Assembly (NCBI GenBank): GCA_035048495.1
Contig: CM068544.1
Span: 42,619,893-42,683,892 of the forward strand
Origin: Euptelea pleiosperma
Taxonomy: Eukaryota > Streptophyta > Magnoliopsida > Ranunculales > Eupteleaceae
DNA length: 64,000 nucleotides
Direction of reading: 5' to 3'
Shown here piece by piece: positions 1 to 11,295 of this stretch. The notes under the pieces were generated by a model, which saw only the letters and a program-made list of their open reading frames with translations, had not been told where the DNA came from and did no database searches. The first letter of the stretch is position 1. Each line of letters begins with the position of its first letter. Position numbers and translations under genes: made by a program.

Positions 1-158
1 TATCGGATTAAAATGTTACTTTAGGTGAACTTTTCGTATGGTTATTAGAGTCAGAATAGATTGATTTCTGGTAATGATTATGGTGATGACAACTCAATAT
101 ATGGTTGGATATTCCAACATGATCTCCATGTGGGCCCAGCATTGGGTGTAAAGGTCAG

Positions 159-498
159 GTTATTTTGACACTTGAAACACCCTTGTGGGGCCCACATGGA
201 GATGAGTTAAGGGATGAATATTTTTTGAGGATGATCTCTGCATCCTGGAGATCATCCTCACAAAAAATCAGCACATTTTGAAACTTCTAACCCTAGCAAA
301 AGTGCACTTAAAATCAATGGTGGAATGGATGGTCCAATTTCTTTTTTTAACTTGTAATCCACTTCTTATCGGGCTAGAAATGTCAAAATGAACGGATTTT
401 TGGCATGGATGATCTCCATGGTGGGGAGACTATTCTCACAAAAAACCCAGCTCTTGACTCATCCCCTCGTGGGCCCCACTTAGGTGTGTCAAAATAAC
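159..498. mobile_element. 340-bp inverted-repeat element (MITE-like) in PDK1 intron
   Basis: The left end GTTATTTTGACAC is mirrored by GTGTCAAAATAAC at the right end. The inverted similarity continues inward for about 60 bp through GTGGGGCCCAC and GATGAGT. A second small hairpin (gatgatctc/gagatcatc) sits near 230-262. No coding capacity and no clear target-site duplication were seen, so the superfamily is unknown. Confidence 0.6.
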
Positions 499-666
499 AC
501 GACTTATATATGTATAGATAGAGAGATAGATACGTGTATGAGGGTGAGTTGGAGTGTTTTCTATTTATTAAGTCTTAATTTTGGGAAATGTCAATGTTAA
601 TAAGACTGATGATATTGTTGAAGGATGGATGAGAAGTAATAAATAAGATTCAGTTCACGTTAAGAA

Positions 667-881
667 AGGTGTAAAGTGGACTGTTATAATGTTATAATGG
701 ACATGTGATGTTACTGTTATTTCCATTATCACTGTCCAAAACAGAATTTTATTATTTTTAATTTATTTCTATAAAAAACATATATGACAGTTAAATAACC
801 GGATAACAGCATTATTTCAGGTTTGGAGCTTTACCGATATAACAGGCGTTATAACGTCTGTTTTAACTTTTTTAAACCATG
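667..881. mobile_element. Degenerate hAT-like MITE related to the CAAGGTTTAAA family
   Basis: The right end TTTAAACCATG and the interior taacaggcgttataacg motifs match the three better copies at 7787, 9237 and 13364. The left end (AGGTGTAAAG) is decayed. The flanks GTTAAGAA (659-666) and GTTAAAAG (882-889) match at only 6 of 8 bases, so the insertion is old or the left limit is off by a few bases. Confidence 0.45.
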
Positions 882-988
882 GTTAAAAGTTCAGGTTTTA
901 ATTGTTGTTAGCCCTATAGCATGTTATGTTGTTGGACCGTTTGGTGCAGTTTAGATAAATGAATGTTAGTTGGGTGTATGTTGTTGTG

Positions 989-1050
<62 letters not shown>

Positions 1051-1055
1051 TATTA
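989..1055. repeat. (TTA)n microsatellite
   Basis: An almost uninterrupted TTA/ATT trinucleotide run in the PDK1 intron, ending about 30 bp before the acceptor of the first visible exon. Its poly-Ile reading frame is not a gene. Confidence 0.95.
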
Positions 1056-1085
1056 CCTCTAAATATCTAAGAATATTTTCATCAG

Positions 1086-4000
1086 GTCATGAGGGCAAAG
1101 AAGAAGGACACGGGAGATGTGTATGCTTTGAAGATTATGGACAAAAAATTCATCACCAAAGAAAATAAAATATCATATGTGAAGTTGGAACGTATTGTAC
1201 TTGATCAATTGGATCATCCCGGCATAATCCGGCTATTTTTTACATTTCAAGACACCTATTCACTGTGTAGGTATATCTGGTTTTTGCTATCATCAATACT
1301 TTCATGTTCTCAGCTTGCATTATCATCCGATGCTTGCTTTGTGGACAAAGTTTCACATAGAAGCCAAGCTTTTGTACTTTGTATAGTTGCCTTTTTTACC
1401 CCAGCCGGTTCATTTTCTGACATGGCCTGTTGATTATACTTGTGAAGACATGGCCCTTGAATCCTGTGAAGGTGGAGAACTTTTTGATCAAATAATTAGG
1501 GTAAGTAAATTTCTAATAATCGGAAGTATATGGTGCTTACCGCAATTTGTTGCCCGTCAGGTCTTTCATTTCATGTGATCCAATTTACTTGCATGGATGC
1601 AGAAAGGTCGTCTGTCAGAGGATGAAGCTCGCTTCTATGCAGCAGAAGTTGTTGATGCTCTTGAGTACATCCATGGCTTGGGATTGATTCATCGGGATAT
1701 TAAGGTACTTCTAGTTACAAAGAACATCCAGTTTCATTGGCACGTAAAACATGCTAACGGTTATTCTAATGCCAGCCAGAGAACTTGCTACTCACTGCAG
1801 AAGGACATATTAAAATTGCTGATTTTGGTAGTGTAAAGCCTATGAAGGATAGCCAAATTACAGTCATTCCAACTATATCATCGGGTAAGGTTGTCACACT
1901 ATCTTGTTGAAACTATTTGCTAAGATGGTTGAGTGATTTGTTATATTGTTACTTTGATGCGGTATCCAGATGAAAAGGCTTGCACCTTTGTGGGAACAGC
2001 TGCATATGTCCCTCCGGAAGTCCTTAATTCTTCTCCGGCAACTTTTGGGTAAGGCACAATTTATTTCTCAGAAAAGTTGGACACTAATATCAGACATGTT
2101 TCAATGTGGCAATAGGGATGAAACCCAAACTTAGCTTTCTTATTTTTTAAAATTCTATACATTCTTTGGAAGTTGAGCAAATATTTAGGGCCTGTTTGGA
2201 TCGCTATTTTTGGACCTGAAAAAGTTTTTTTTGTGAAAAAAGACTTTTTTTCTTTCAAAATAACAGTTTGTTTGGATGACCATTTTTTATTCCATAAAAT
2301 ATTTTTTAAGCCAAAAAGTCTTTTTATATTAAAATACCTGAGTTGTTTTTCAAGTCAAAAACTTTTTTTTTAAAATTTTGCTAGTTCAATGAATTAATAA
2401 ACAAAGAAACCCTACTCCCACCCTCCCCATCAATCATCCTCATCAGTTATAGCGGTGGGGCCCACCAAGAGAAGATAATATCCATTGTTGCATTATGATG
2501 ATCCAAACGGTCTTTTTAAGAAAAAACACATTTTCAAAAATATATTTTCAGATGTCATTTTTTAAAATATATATTTTTTTTAAATGGCACTCCAAATGGG
2601 CCCTTAGTTGATGCCACCATTTGTATAACAATATCCTTATATAGTGCATATTATCTCCTATCTTTTCTTCATCAAGTCTTGTCTTTGAGTGATAACTCAT
2701 TTGCTCTTGCGTATGCATATTGAAACAGGAACGACCTTTGGGCACTGGGCTGCACCATATATCAGATGCTTTCAGGAACTTCTCCCTTCAAAGATGCAAG
2801 TGAATGGCTCATTTTTCAAAGAATTATAGCCAGGGATATCAGATTTCCAGACTATTTTTCATCAGAAGCTAGAGACCTTATTGATAAATTATTGGTAAAC
2901 AATAATTATTGAAGCAACAAATTGGCAGTGATAACCATGTTATTGCTAGTTTGGCTAGCTATTTATCACCCATGCATTATTATAGATAGTTTAATATTTG
3001 TTCCTGACTTGTCGACTACCTCTTTATCTCTCATCATATTTACAAAGTGAATGACATGCAGTATGACTGGAGTTCAAAATACTAGGCCTGCAAAATGTGG
3101 TGCTTCTCAATTGTTCTTATGAACTCAAATGAACACCATCTTATATAAATATATTCTTTGGACTGTATATATGTCTCTCTATATGGAATAAACTATAAGG
3201 ACATGTTGGAGTATTAGATTTTTTTCTTTTTTTTTTGTGGGGGTGGGGCATGTGTGTCAAACATTTGTATGAGTGTCCGACACTGACACACATGTTGTGT
3301 CTAATGTGTCAGTATCTAAGTTATATAGAAGAAACCTTTATGGTAGAGGGTCCAGCTTCCAGAGAAGAATAATGGTTTGGGTTGTTTTGTGCTGGAAAGA
3401 TGGTGGAACAACTTCACTGAATTTCCTTGCAAGTTTAGTTTCCATATCACTTTTTCTTTTCCACTGTTATGGTGATAAGCATAGCATCTAGGAGTGACAT
3501 AAGGGTAAGAAAGTGAAAAAGTCTTGTCATAAAGCATGTCCTAACCTTTCCACAGTGTGTGACGTCCTGACTTGTCCATATAGGAGTACATTTTCGCTCG
3601 TGTCTAAATCTCATCTAAGAACTCTAGGATAATACCGCAAGGTGGCCCATGTGAATTCCTACCTCTAAGTGGCAAGTGCTGATTATATTTTTGGACGGGT
3701 AAGTGTTGGTTTCTTTGTTCATGTTCTGATCTAAGGATATTAAACCAAATTTCTTGCCCATTAGAGCAAAGTTAAATGCTTGCAACACCCTAATTAAGGA
3801 TTGAGATGTTGGTGGAAACTGAAAATATTTTGCGCGAATCTGCTCTCCTTGTCTGCTACTATATTCAACAAGAACTCTGAGAATTTTTTTTGTTGGTGGG
3901 TCTGAAAAGATCTTCTTACACACTTGTTATTGTGACACCTACTTCTCATGTATACTGTTAAAATGTTTTATCATGGTGTATTCTGCTTTGCAATTAAAGA

Positions 4001-5451
4001 TAAGAAAATTGATCTTTTTATTTAAAAAGTGTGTATATTTGGCCTTTAACAAGTCATATGCAACTCCAATTCAGGATACAGATTCCAGCAAAAGACCAGG
4101 TGTTGGACCTGATGGTTATGCTGCACTCAAGATGCATCCTTTTTTTAAGGGAGTTAACTGGAAAAATTTAAGAGCTCAATCCCCCCCGAAACTTGCTTTG
4201 GAGTCGAATGTAGTCAATGTATTATACTCTTGCCTTCTGAATTTTATTTTGAAAAAGGATGCAACTTTCCCTTTATTAACCTTTAGGGAGCCTAGCATTC
4301 CTTTTCAACATGTCCCAAAGTAGTAATTTAAATCCCACATTAATTTTTTTGGTTCCAGATGGGCGAAGGTGATGGTGTTCAGGATTCTGGGTGGAACCTT
4401 TCACATTTTGGAGATGGTTCAGTTAGATACAATGATGGGAGTAGTGGTGCCACATCATCTTCTGAAGCATCTGGTCATACACCTAGGCTTGCTTCCATTG
4501 ACTCGTTTGATTCAAGATGGTATTGGCCAAACACCTTCTACTTCTTGTTTGGCATTAATCATTACTCCCTGTTAAAAAAAATCTTTGTTATTCTTTGGAA
4601 TGTAATTTTCTTAGCAAGAAATTATTTTAGATTCGATTTTCATATGCTTGTCATGCTTTCATAATTAGTCTCAACTTTTATGAGGTAGAACTAGTTAGTC
4701 AAAGGAGATCTGATCTTTCTTGATATTTACAAAATTCAAAGGAGGTGGATCAAGATCCATCAAAATCAGATCATTTTCCATGTAATCAGATCTCAGCGTC
4801 TATTCCATGTATTATTTCACCTCCATTTTGCACCCCCGTCGAACTTCTCAGAAAAAAAAAGGAAATGTACACCAGTCAAACTAGTTTCCCATGGCATGAA
4901 TCTTGAGATTTAGATTGGTGGAGGTCAATTCTTAGGTGGGTCTTTTAGTTTCTTAACTCTCTTTCTAGGAGCTAGGCAGGATTGGTTAAGTTCTGTTATT
5001 TATTGTTTTGACTAGGTCACTAGCTGTTCATGTTTAGTCTGTTTGTTCGCTATGCTAACAGGCAACAATTCCTGGATCCTGGTGAGTCTATTGTTATGAC
5101 CTCAATGGTGAAGAAAATACAGAAACTAAAGAATAAAAAGGTGCAACTTATCCTCACCGACAAACCCAAGCTGGTTTGCGTGGACCCTACAAAGCTGGTG
5201 GTCAAAGGGAACATAATCTGGTCTGACAACTGCAAAGACCTCAGCATCCAAGTCTCAAGTTCCTCACATTTCAAGATTTGCATGGTATGTTCCTTACTTT
5301 TCAATCTTCTTCTTGTCCAATTTTTTTTTTTATCATTTATCTGAATTAGATTTCTTGGAATGTTCAGCCAAAGAAGATAATGTCTTTTGAGGATGCAAAA
5401 CAAAGGGCATGGCAATGGAAGAAGGCGATCGAAGGACTTCCAAACCGTTGA
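1086..5451 (+). CDS. PDK1: 3-phosphoinositide-dependent protein kinase 1, 3' part (10 exons)
   Basis: AGC-family Ser/Thr kinase that activates other AGC kinases by phosphorylating their activation loops; it binds phosphoinositides through a C-terminal PH domain. Exons: 1086-1266, 1448-1500, 1603-1704, 1776-1884, 1970-2048, 2729-2894, 4075-4209, 4359-4519, 5062-5284, 5368-5451. They sum to 1,293 nt (430 codons plus TGA), and every junction is GT-AG and in phase. Visible motifs are the ATP-binding lysine in [19 protein letters not shown] (completed across the 1704/1776 junction), IADFGSVKP, the activation loop [15 protein letters not shown], and SIDSFDSRW leading into the PH domain, which ends with [10 protein letters not shown]. 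Plant PDK1 has about 490 residues, so about 60 N-terminal residues including the Gly-rich loop are missing; they must lie left of the window because the upstream 1,085 bp has no matching exon. Key catalytic residues look intact. Exon limits are inferred from family similarity. Confidence 0.93.
2188..2603. mobile_element. Tourist-like (PIF/Harbinger) MITE, 416 bp
   Basis: The left terminus GGGCCTGTTTGGAT and the right terminus ATCCAAAT-like CCAAATGGGCCC form the terminal inverted repeat typical of Tourist MITEs. A TTA target-site duplication flanks it (2185-2187 and 2604-2606), as expected for PIF/Harbinger. The interior is A/T-rich and non-coding. It sits in the PDK1 intron between exons 1970-2048 and 2729-2894 and accounts for most of that intron. 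Confidence 0.82.
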
Positions 5452-5942
5452 TTTCTGTTTGTGGTTTCAAAAACAGTCTTTGGATGTCATGAGATTGCAG
5501 ATGAATGTGGAGATCCCAAGGGACAGGATGCTCCAGAGGAATATTTAGTTGAAGAAAGAGAACTGAGCTGGGGCGATGGAATTTCGAGGTGCACCTCGTC
5601 CCCATCGCACTCCCACTTCCCATGTGCCTTGGTAACAGACTTGACCAAAGGCTTTGTGGCTCATTTTAAGCATCAGGACGGACCCTACATGTAGGTGGAA
5701 TCATGGGAAGTGATTACTGTAGTAACATTACTCCATCAATGAAAATTTCTTACCACAATGTGCATGCAATGCTCAGTATGATGTAATGTTCTGAAGATTT
5801 CATAGCATGTTAGATCTACCTCTGGACCTTGATATGAATATATTTTTCAACGAAATCACTTTTGCTAGGGTTTGAATGATTGGATCCAAATCATACGATG
5901 GGCCATTCCGAGATCTTAAAAAAAAGGGGGTGAACCTGATCG

Positions 5943-5975
<33 letters not shown>

Positions 5976-6096
5976 GGAGACGATCAGTTATTTTGGTGTC
6001 AGTATGTGTTGTTTGGGACCATTGACTGCAACAGTCAAAAGGATGGAGACGATCAACATATAATAATGGCAGAATTTTTTTTTTGATACTGCAACT
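5452..6096. other. PDK1 3' untranslated region and spacer
   Basis: After the PDK1 stop, about 300-400 bp is probably 3' UTR; candidate A-rich or T-rich poly(A) signals exist around 5738-5790, but none is a clean AATAAA. A (TCA)n microsatellite follows at 5945-5975. No gene was recognised. Confidence 0.6.
5945..5975. repeat. (TCA)n microsatellite
   Basis: About ten tandem TCA units between PDK1 and the bark-storage-like gene. Confidence 0.95.
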
Positions 6097-6378
6097 TATA
6101 GTTAAGTGCCACCTGTCCAGGGGTTAAGGTAGCCTTAACTGTAGTTACCCTTAACCATGGTTCAAAGTCTCGGGTGATCCCGGTCTGGATCGGGATCGGA
6201 GCCCGCCGATCCGACCCAAACCATGCTGTCTCTCCCGAGTTCTCTGTTTTCTTAAGTATTTTTACACCCTCTTGGGGCTAGATGGCCGATCCTGTTTTGG
6301 ATCTGGATTAGAGCCCACCGATCCAGCCTCCGATCCGAGACTTTCGTCCTTGCCCAGGACAGGTGGCACTTAACTATA
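6097..6378. mobile_element. 282-bp inverted-repeat element between genes
   Basis: The left end TATAGTTAAGTGCCACC continues with TGTCC and is matched in inverse orientation by ggacaggtggcacttaactata at the right end. A second nested inverted pair (aaagtctcgg / ccgagacttt type) flanks a GC-rich centre with repeated gatcc motifs. No target-site duplication and no coding potential were found. A MITE of unknown superfamily is likely. Confidence 0.6.
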
Positions 6379-6598
6379 GGTGACAGGATCACTGGATCAA
6401 AAAGTTTCAGGATAAAAAATTTCTCCAATAATGGATGTGAGAGAGATCTCATAACTAATAAACAATAGGGAAGATTATATTAGGATTTTCAGATTCCCCC
6501 CGTGTAATAAATTTAAGCCGGCAGTGTTGACCAGCTCTAGCTTAAATCTGGCCTCCATATGAACTACGATGGTTCATCAGTTGAACTTCAGACCGACC

Positions 6599-9500
6599 AT
6601 GGCTGCAAAGCAAGCAACACCATCTATTGCGGTGATCCAAGTGGTGCTGGTGGTGATCTCTCTAGTTGTTTGTGTGTCAACTACGCCCTTAGACAGGCGG
6701 AAGTCGTTCAGTAAAATCCAGGAGCTGAATCATGAAGGACCATACTTGGCTCTCATCGGAGTCTATCCACCTGAAGAAAAGGCATTCTTTGCTACCGGAG
6801 CATTTGAGCCTCATCCAAGACATCCGTTTGTTGATCTATCGGGTGGGGTTCGGTCTACCTTTCCATGCCTTTTCATCTTGTTTCCTCTGTTAGTTAGTTA
6901 GTTGCGGTTAATGAAGATAGCCTTGGTTGTATCAGGCCGACGATTCCGTGTGGGGAAGATCCACGGCAAGAGCGTCATCTATGTGAGGTGTGGAGTTGGA
7001 ATGGTACACTTTACTCATCCCCATCTTCCCCACCATCTCTTTATTTAGGGTGGCGTTATTTGCACACACCTTTGTTTGAGCGACACCCACATCTTATTTG
7101 CACATACCCAAAGTTGTGAGGAAAAAATAGAAAAAGAAAAAAGAAAAAACCGAATGAAGAGGAACTTACCACCTCCGTCTTCTTCTTCACCACCACTACA
7201 TCACCACCACTACCACTCCCTTCCTCCCTCTCTCTCTTACCTGGTGGCAGGCAACAGGCCTCCTCTTCTTCTTCTCCGAGCATCCTCCTCTTCCTCTTCT
7301 TTTTCTTCTCCAGGCGGCTTCCTCTCTCTCTCTCTCTCTCGGGTGTGTGTGTGTGTGTCTCTCTCTCCCTTCCTCCTTCCATCCCCCTCTCCCTATCTCT
7401 CTCTCCATAAAAAAAATTCACTCCGTATCGGTAACGTGGGGTGGACACCCTCCCTCATCTTCCTTCTTCCTCTCTCTCCTTCCCTCCCTCCCTCCCTCTC
7501 AGAGAAGAAGAAGAGGCCGCTTGGAGAAGAAGAATCAGAAGTGGGGGAGGAAGAGGAAGAAGAAGCCGCTCGGAGTAGAAGAAGAAGAGGAAGGGGAGGC
7601 TGCCGGGAGAAGAGGAGGAGGAGATCCTCCTCTTCTTCTTCTTTATTGGTGGTGGAGTTTTTTTGTTTTTGTTTTTGTTTTTATTTTTTATTTTTTTTTG
7701 TAACTTATTTGAACAAACCAAGAGGTGGGTGTCATTCAAAAAAAGGTGTGTGCAAATAACGCCACCCTTTATTTATCACTTAATACCATGGTTTAAAAAA
7801 CGGCCATTATAACACAAAGTAACGGCCGTTTTAACGCTCAGAAAATAACGGCCATTATTTTCCATTATAAAAAAAAATGACTTATTTTCTGAAAAAATTG
7901 TGAAAAACGTCCATTATTTCAATTATTTTCATATTTTTGTTATTTTCCGTTACAAATGTTACTAAAATTTTGAATTCCTTTTTTTCATTTTTTTGCGAGG
8001 TAAGCCTGTTTTTAAGGAGATCAGTAACTCAGCGAAGGTGGATTTTAAATTCTAGGGCCGTTATTTTCTCATTTTTCCATTTTTACCTCTGTGCGTTATA
8101 ATTCATTATAACGGCCGTCGAAAAAACAGTAATGCCCCAGTCCATTACATTGTTATAACGGCCCCTTTTAAACATTGCTTAATACATCTATGTTATTTTG
8201 TCTCTTACCTACAAAAATAAACAATTAATATATATATATATATATATATATGGATGCCGTTAAAGTTAAATGTTAAGAAGTTTCTATTGCTACCCCTGCT
8301 CATTGATCTAGACCACTCAAATAAATAATTAGAAGTAGCTCAAAGCCTCAAAGATCAAACTGACAGAATAATTCTAACCATATTGAGTAATTCAATTAAA
8401 TTAATTAGACATTTATCTTTGTATCAATCAGCTGAATGCTGCAGCAACAACACAACAAATGGTGGATCTGTTCGACGTGTTAGGGATTGTACATTTCGGT
8501 ATCGCGGGTAACGTCAACAATTCCTTGTCCATCGGAGACGTCGCCATTCCCAAGCAATTTGCTCACACAGGCATATGGGATTGGCTGGTCTGTTTATCTC
8601 AATTTTAATTAGTATTTCCCAAATTTTTCTTTCTTATGCCATTATCGTAATAATCATAACTCGCATAGTTTTACTCTTGACAGAAACCCAAAGGAACGTT
8701 AGCGCCAAGCAACGTCGCGCACTTGGAGGTCGGAAATTACAATGTACCCAAGGGTGAAGAGACCAATTTGTTGGGCCGAATTGGGTTCAGGACTGAGGAA
8801 TTCTACTCCGAGTGGGGACAGCCTAACATCCCTCAATACGTTGTGTGGGCAGAAATAAGCCGGCGTTGGCTCCGTGTTGCCGCCAAGTTGGAGGTCGATT
8901 CGTCTGACTTATACCTTCTCCTTCTGCTTAATTTGCTTTGATTAAAACATTTTGTAAATCTAATTTCTTCAGGGGATGGAGCTGGAGAGGTGTGTGAACT
9001 CGAGTTTTTGCCTTCCCCGTGAGCCCAAGGTAGTGATCGGTCTCCGAGGCTCCACGGCTAACATTTTTGTGGACAATGCTGCGTACCGGGACTTCCTCTT
9101 CAAAACCTTTGGGGTATCATTAGTGGAAATGGAGAGTGTGGCTGTAGTAATGGCAAGTATTTTTTATAACTTGATTAGTTTCTCTAATTATTCGTTAATT
9201 TGAGCGTTGCGCATCTACATAATTAGTATTACCAACCCAGGTTTAAAAGGGACCGTTATAACGGTATAACTGTCTGGGGGCGTTACCATTTTTTCCATTA
9301 TAATGAAAAAAATGCTCCGGCAAAAATGGAAAAAAATTGGAAAATAACGGAAAAAGGGCTCTGAAATTCAAATTTTGAATTTTGAATTTCAAAAACGAAA
9401 AAGAAGGGCCGTTTTTTTTCACAAAATTTTCCAGAAAATAACGCTCGTTATTTTCGTAATAACGGAAAAATAACTGAAAATAACAGCCGTTATTTTTCTT

Positions 9501-10124
9501 GGTTTTAACGGTACATAACATAACGGGGTAGGTCGGAATCCGTTATAACGGCCGTTATTTTCATTATAATGGCCGTTTTTTAAACCTTGTTACCAACCAT
9601 TATGATGGTCTAAAAACATTGTGCACTCTTACATATTGGCGGCATCTGCCGTTTGATGGGCCCCAAGAAAAATATTTTGTTAGGCTAAATATCAACACCA
9701 TTATCTGATGATCAAGTACAATTCTTTTTCTTGATGATTCCGTGTGTATTTTTCTGTGACCGTTCTTGTGTTGATTTTGGATATCTCCTATTGGGGACCC
9801 ATCAAATGTTGGTTCACGTCACGCTCTTCTTTGGGTATGCGGTATGCCGTATGTACACAATGCTGTATAGAGGGTGATCGATTCCATTAGATTTAAGCAA
9901 TTCTCACTGTACTAAGAAATTATCAAACATGAACAATAACTATCAATTATGGCGATTTGCAGACAAGCTTATCAAATGGCTTCCCGGTGATTGTCATTCG
10001 AGGGCTGTCGGATTTAGCCGGAGGACAACCAGGACAGAATTCGAATTCGATCGAAGTATTTGGTCCTCTAGCAGCTCTCAATGCTGCCAAAGCCGTCGTT
10101 CGATTCATTAAGATACTTCCATGA
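6599..10124 (+). CDS. Bark storage protein / PNP-UDP phosphorylase superfamily protein, secreted (6 exons)
   Basis: Exons: 6599-6842, 6936-7003, 8432-8587, 8684-8893, 8973-9152, 9963-10124; they total 1,020 nt and give 339 residues plus TGA, normal for the family. The ATG at 6599 (GACCATGGCT, good plant context) is preferred to the in-frame ATG at 6569. Residues 9-28 are a hydrophobic signal segment, so the product is probably secreted or vacuolar. Family motifs are SGRRFRVGKIHGKSV, VHFGIAGNVNNSLSIGD, TANIFVDNAAYRDFL, EMES and IRGLSDLAGG; the last two sit in the active site of true nucleoside phosphorylases. Relatives include poplar bark/vegetative storage proteins and phosphorylase-like proteins, and enzymatic activity is not established. 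The last intron (9153-9962) fits GCAAGT...CAG, a GC-AG intron. Introns 2 and 5 hold transposon insertions. Confidence 0.9.
7048..7767. mobile_element. 720-bp foldback DNA transposon in intron 2 of the bark-storage-like gene
   Basis: The terminal inverted repeat starts GGGTGGCGTTATTTGCACAC and ends with its complement. With gaps the inverted similarity continues about 50 bp inward through GACACCCAC. A perfect 8-bp target-site duplication TTTATTTA flanks it (7040-7047 and 7768-7775). The left interior is C/T-rich and the right interior G/A-rich, so much of the element could fold into one long imperfect hairpin. Eight-base duplications suggest hAT; Mutator (usually 9 bp) is the alternative. Open frames here are low-complexity artefacts. 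Confidence 0.85.
7787..8177. mobile_element. hAT-like MITE, CAAGGTTTAAA family, copy A (391 bp)
   Basis: It begins CATGGTTTAAA and ends TTTAAACATTG, with 8-bp target-site duplications CTTAATAC at 7779-7786 and 8178-8185. The interior repeats motifs such as aacggccattat and gttataacgg on both strands. It lies 19 bp to the right of the 720-bp foldback element in the same intron. Confidence 0.85.
8226..8251. repeat. (TA)n microsatellite
   Basis: Run of alternating T and A in intron 2 of the bark-storage-like gene. Confidence 0.9.
9237..9589. mobile_element. hAT-like MITE, CAAGGTTTAAA family, copy B (353 bp)
   Basis: It begins CCAGGTTTAAAAGGG and ends TTTTTTAAACCTTG, flanked by 8-bp duplications TTACCAAC at 9229-9236 and 9590-9597. 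The interior shares the cggttataacgg and aaaataacgg motifs with copies A and C. It sits in the GC-AG intron (9153-9962) of the bark-storage-like gene. The - strand open frame over it is not a gene. Confidence 0.87.
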
Positions 10125-10983
10125 GACATAGCGGAATGATCTCGCAGAATTGCTATTTAAATAAGCAGAATGATCTCGCAGGAAAAAAAATATCGGTAGG
10201 ATCATATGGCCGAAAACCCGAGATCGTGAACAACCATGTAATGGACAAAAATGGTAATAATTTAGTCCTTATTTCCCAGGTTGAATATCCTGCACCTACA
10301 ATCACTGTTTGCAATTTTTATTTTCTTTTCTGAATTATCAATTATAAACATCATTGCCATGTATGTGGTGCATCGACCTGGAGGGGGTACATGTGTTCCA
10401 TTTGAATGGGCCCCCACTAGTGATCATTTTATGCCAAAATCGAACTGATCGTAAAATCCTCACCATCTGATCATATAATGTTAACTATGATGGTCTACTA
10501 AATATCAACCTTCATGTCACTTCTCTTTTCTAAGGCAAAGGAAAGGTGAAGACTCCCTTTCTTTCCTCCTTTTCAGCTTATTTTGAGATTTTTTTTGGAA
10601 AAGCAGCTTATTTGCTGCTTTATTTGGAATGTTTCCTTGAATGGAACAGGAACTCGGTGAACTTGTTCACCCGGTTTCCGTATCCACCTCTGTGCACCTG
10701 ACATGCTATCGTACTGAGAACCGCAAAAGTATAAAAATTGGAGCACGAGGGAGTACGTGAATAACCAGGAGATGTCGGAGATGCGTAAGCTACTCAGCAC
10801 CCTGGATAATAATGGGCCAGGTTTGGGCCGGTTCTAGCACGATTCGGCCCGAGATAAATATAACTAGTCCTAAGCCAAAGTAGCCATTAAGCTCAACATT
10901 TCAGGCCCAAGCCCATCCTATGGTCTAAGCAGTACTTTGGAAGATATAAGTTATTGCTTGTATACATAAAGACCAACTTTTTT
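10125..10983. other. Spacer after the bark-storage-like gene
   Basis: This holds the likely 3' UTR of the upstream gene and then unassigned sequence. Around 10,810-10,920, gggcc/ggccc-rich words typical of plant repeats occur, and similar words reappear at 11,345-11,450 beyond the inverted-repeat element. One older repeat may therefore have been split by that element, but I could not align the halves convincingly. No gene seen. Confidence 0.4.
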
Positions 10984-11295
10984 GGGTATTTTAGTAACAC
11001 CCCACTGAAATTTGTAAGTAATTAGTAATACCCCCTTATACTTTTCACTTTAGGATTACACCCTTGACCTAGTTTAACCATCATTTGACTAACGTTAAAA
11101 TGTGACATGCATCATGCCGCATGCACCAATTAATACACCATAATATTGCAAGTACAGTGCTAACGACGGGATTCAAATCCATTTTAATTTAAATCAACGA
11201 CTGTAAATTAGGTCAGGGGGGTGATCCTAAAGTTTGAAAGTATAAGGGGTATTACTAATTACTTTCAAATTTAAGAGGGGTGTTACTAAATACCC
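10984..11295. mobile_element. 312-bp MITE with inverted repeats of about 90 bp
   Basis: The left arm starts gggtattttagtaacacccc and runs through gtaattagtaatac and ctttaggat to about 11,075. The right arm is its near-complement, ending gttactaaatacccttata. The centre is about 110 bp. No coding capacity and no clear target-site duplication were found. The transcript would fold into a long hairpin, making it a plausible small-RNA source. Confidence 0.72.

Noticed and set aside
959..1168. Open frame beginning with a poly-Ile run
   Set aside because: Product of the TTA microsatellite running into the first visible PDK1 exon in the wrong frame.
7056..7759. Several overlapping open frames of 70-227 codons rich in Ser, Pro, Lys, Glu and Arg
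   Set aside because: They lie inside the foldback transposon and simply reflect its polypyrimidine and polypurine tracts; amino-acid content is low-complexity on both strands.
11160..11200. gattcaaatcc resembling a tRNA T-loop
   Set aside because: It lies inside the 312-bp inverted-repeat element and no cloverleaf with anticodon or acceptor stem can be formed around it.
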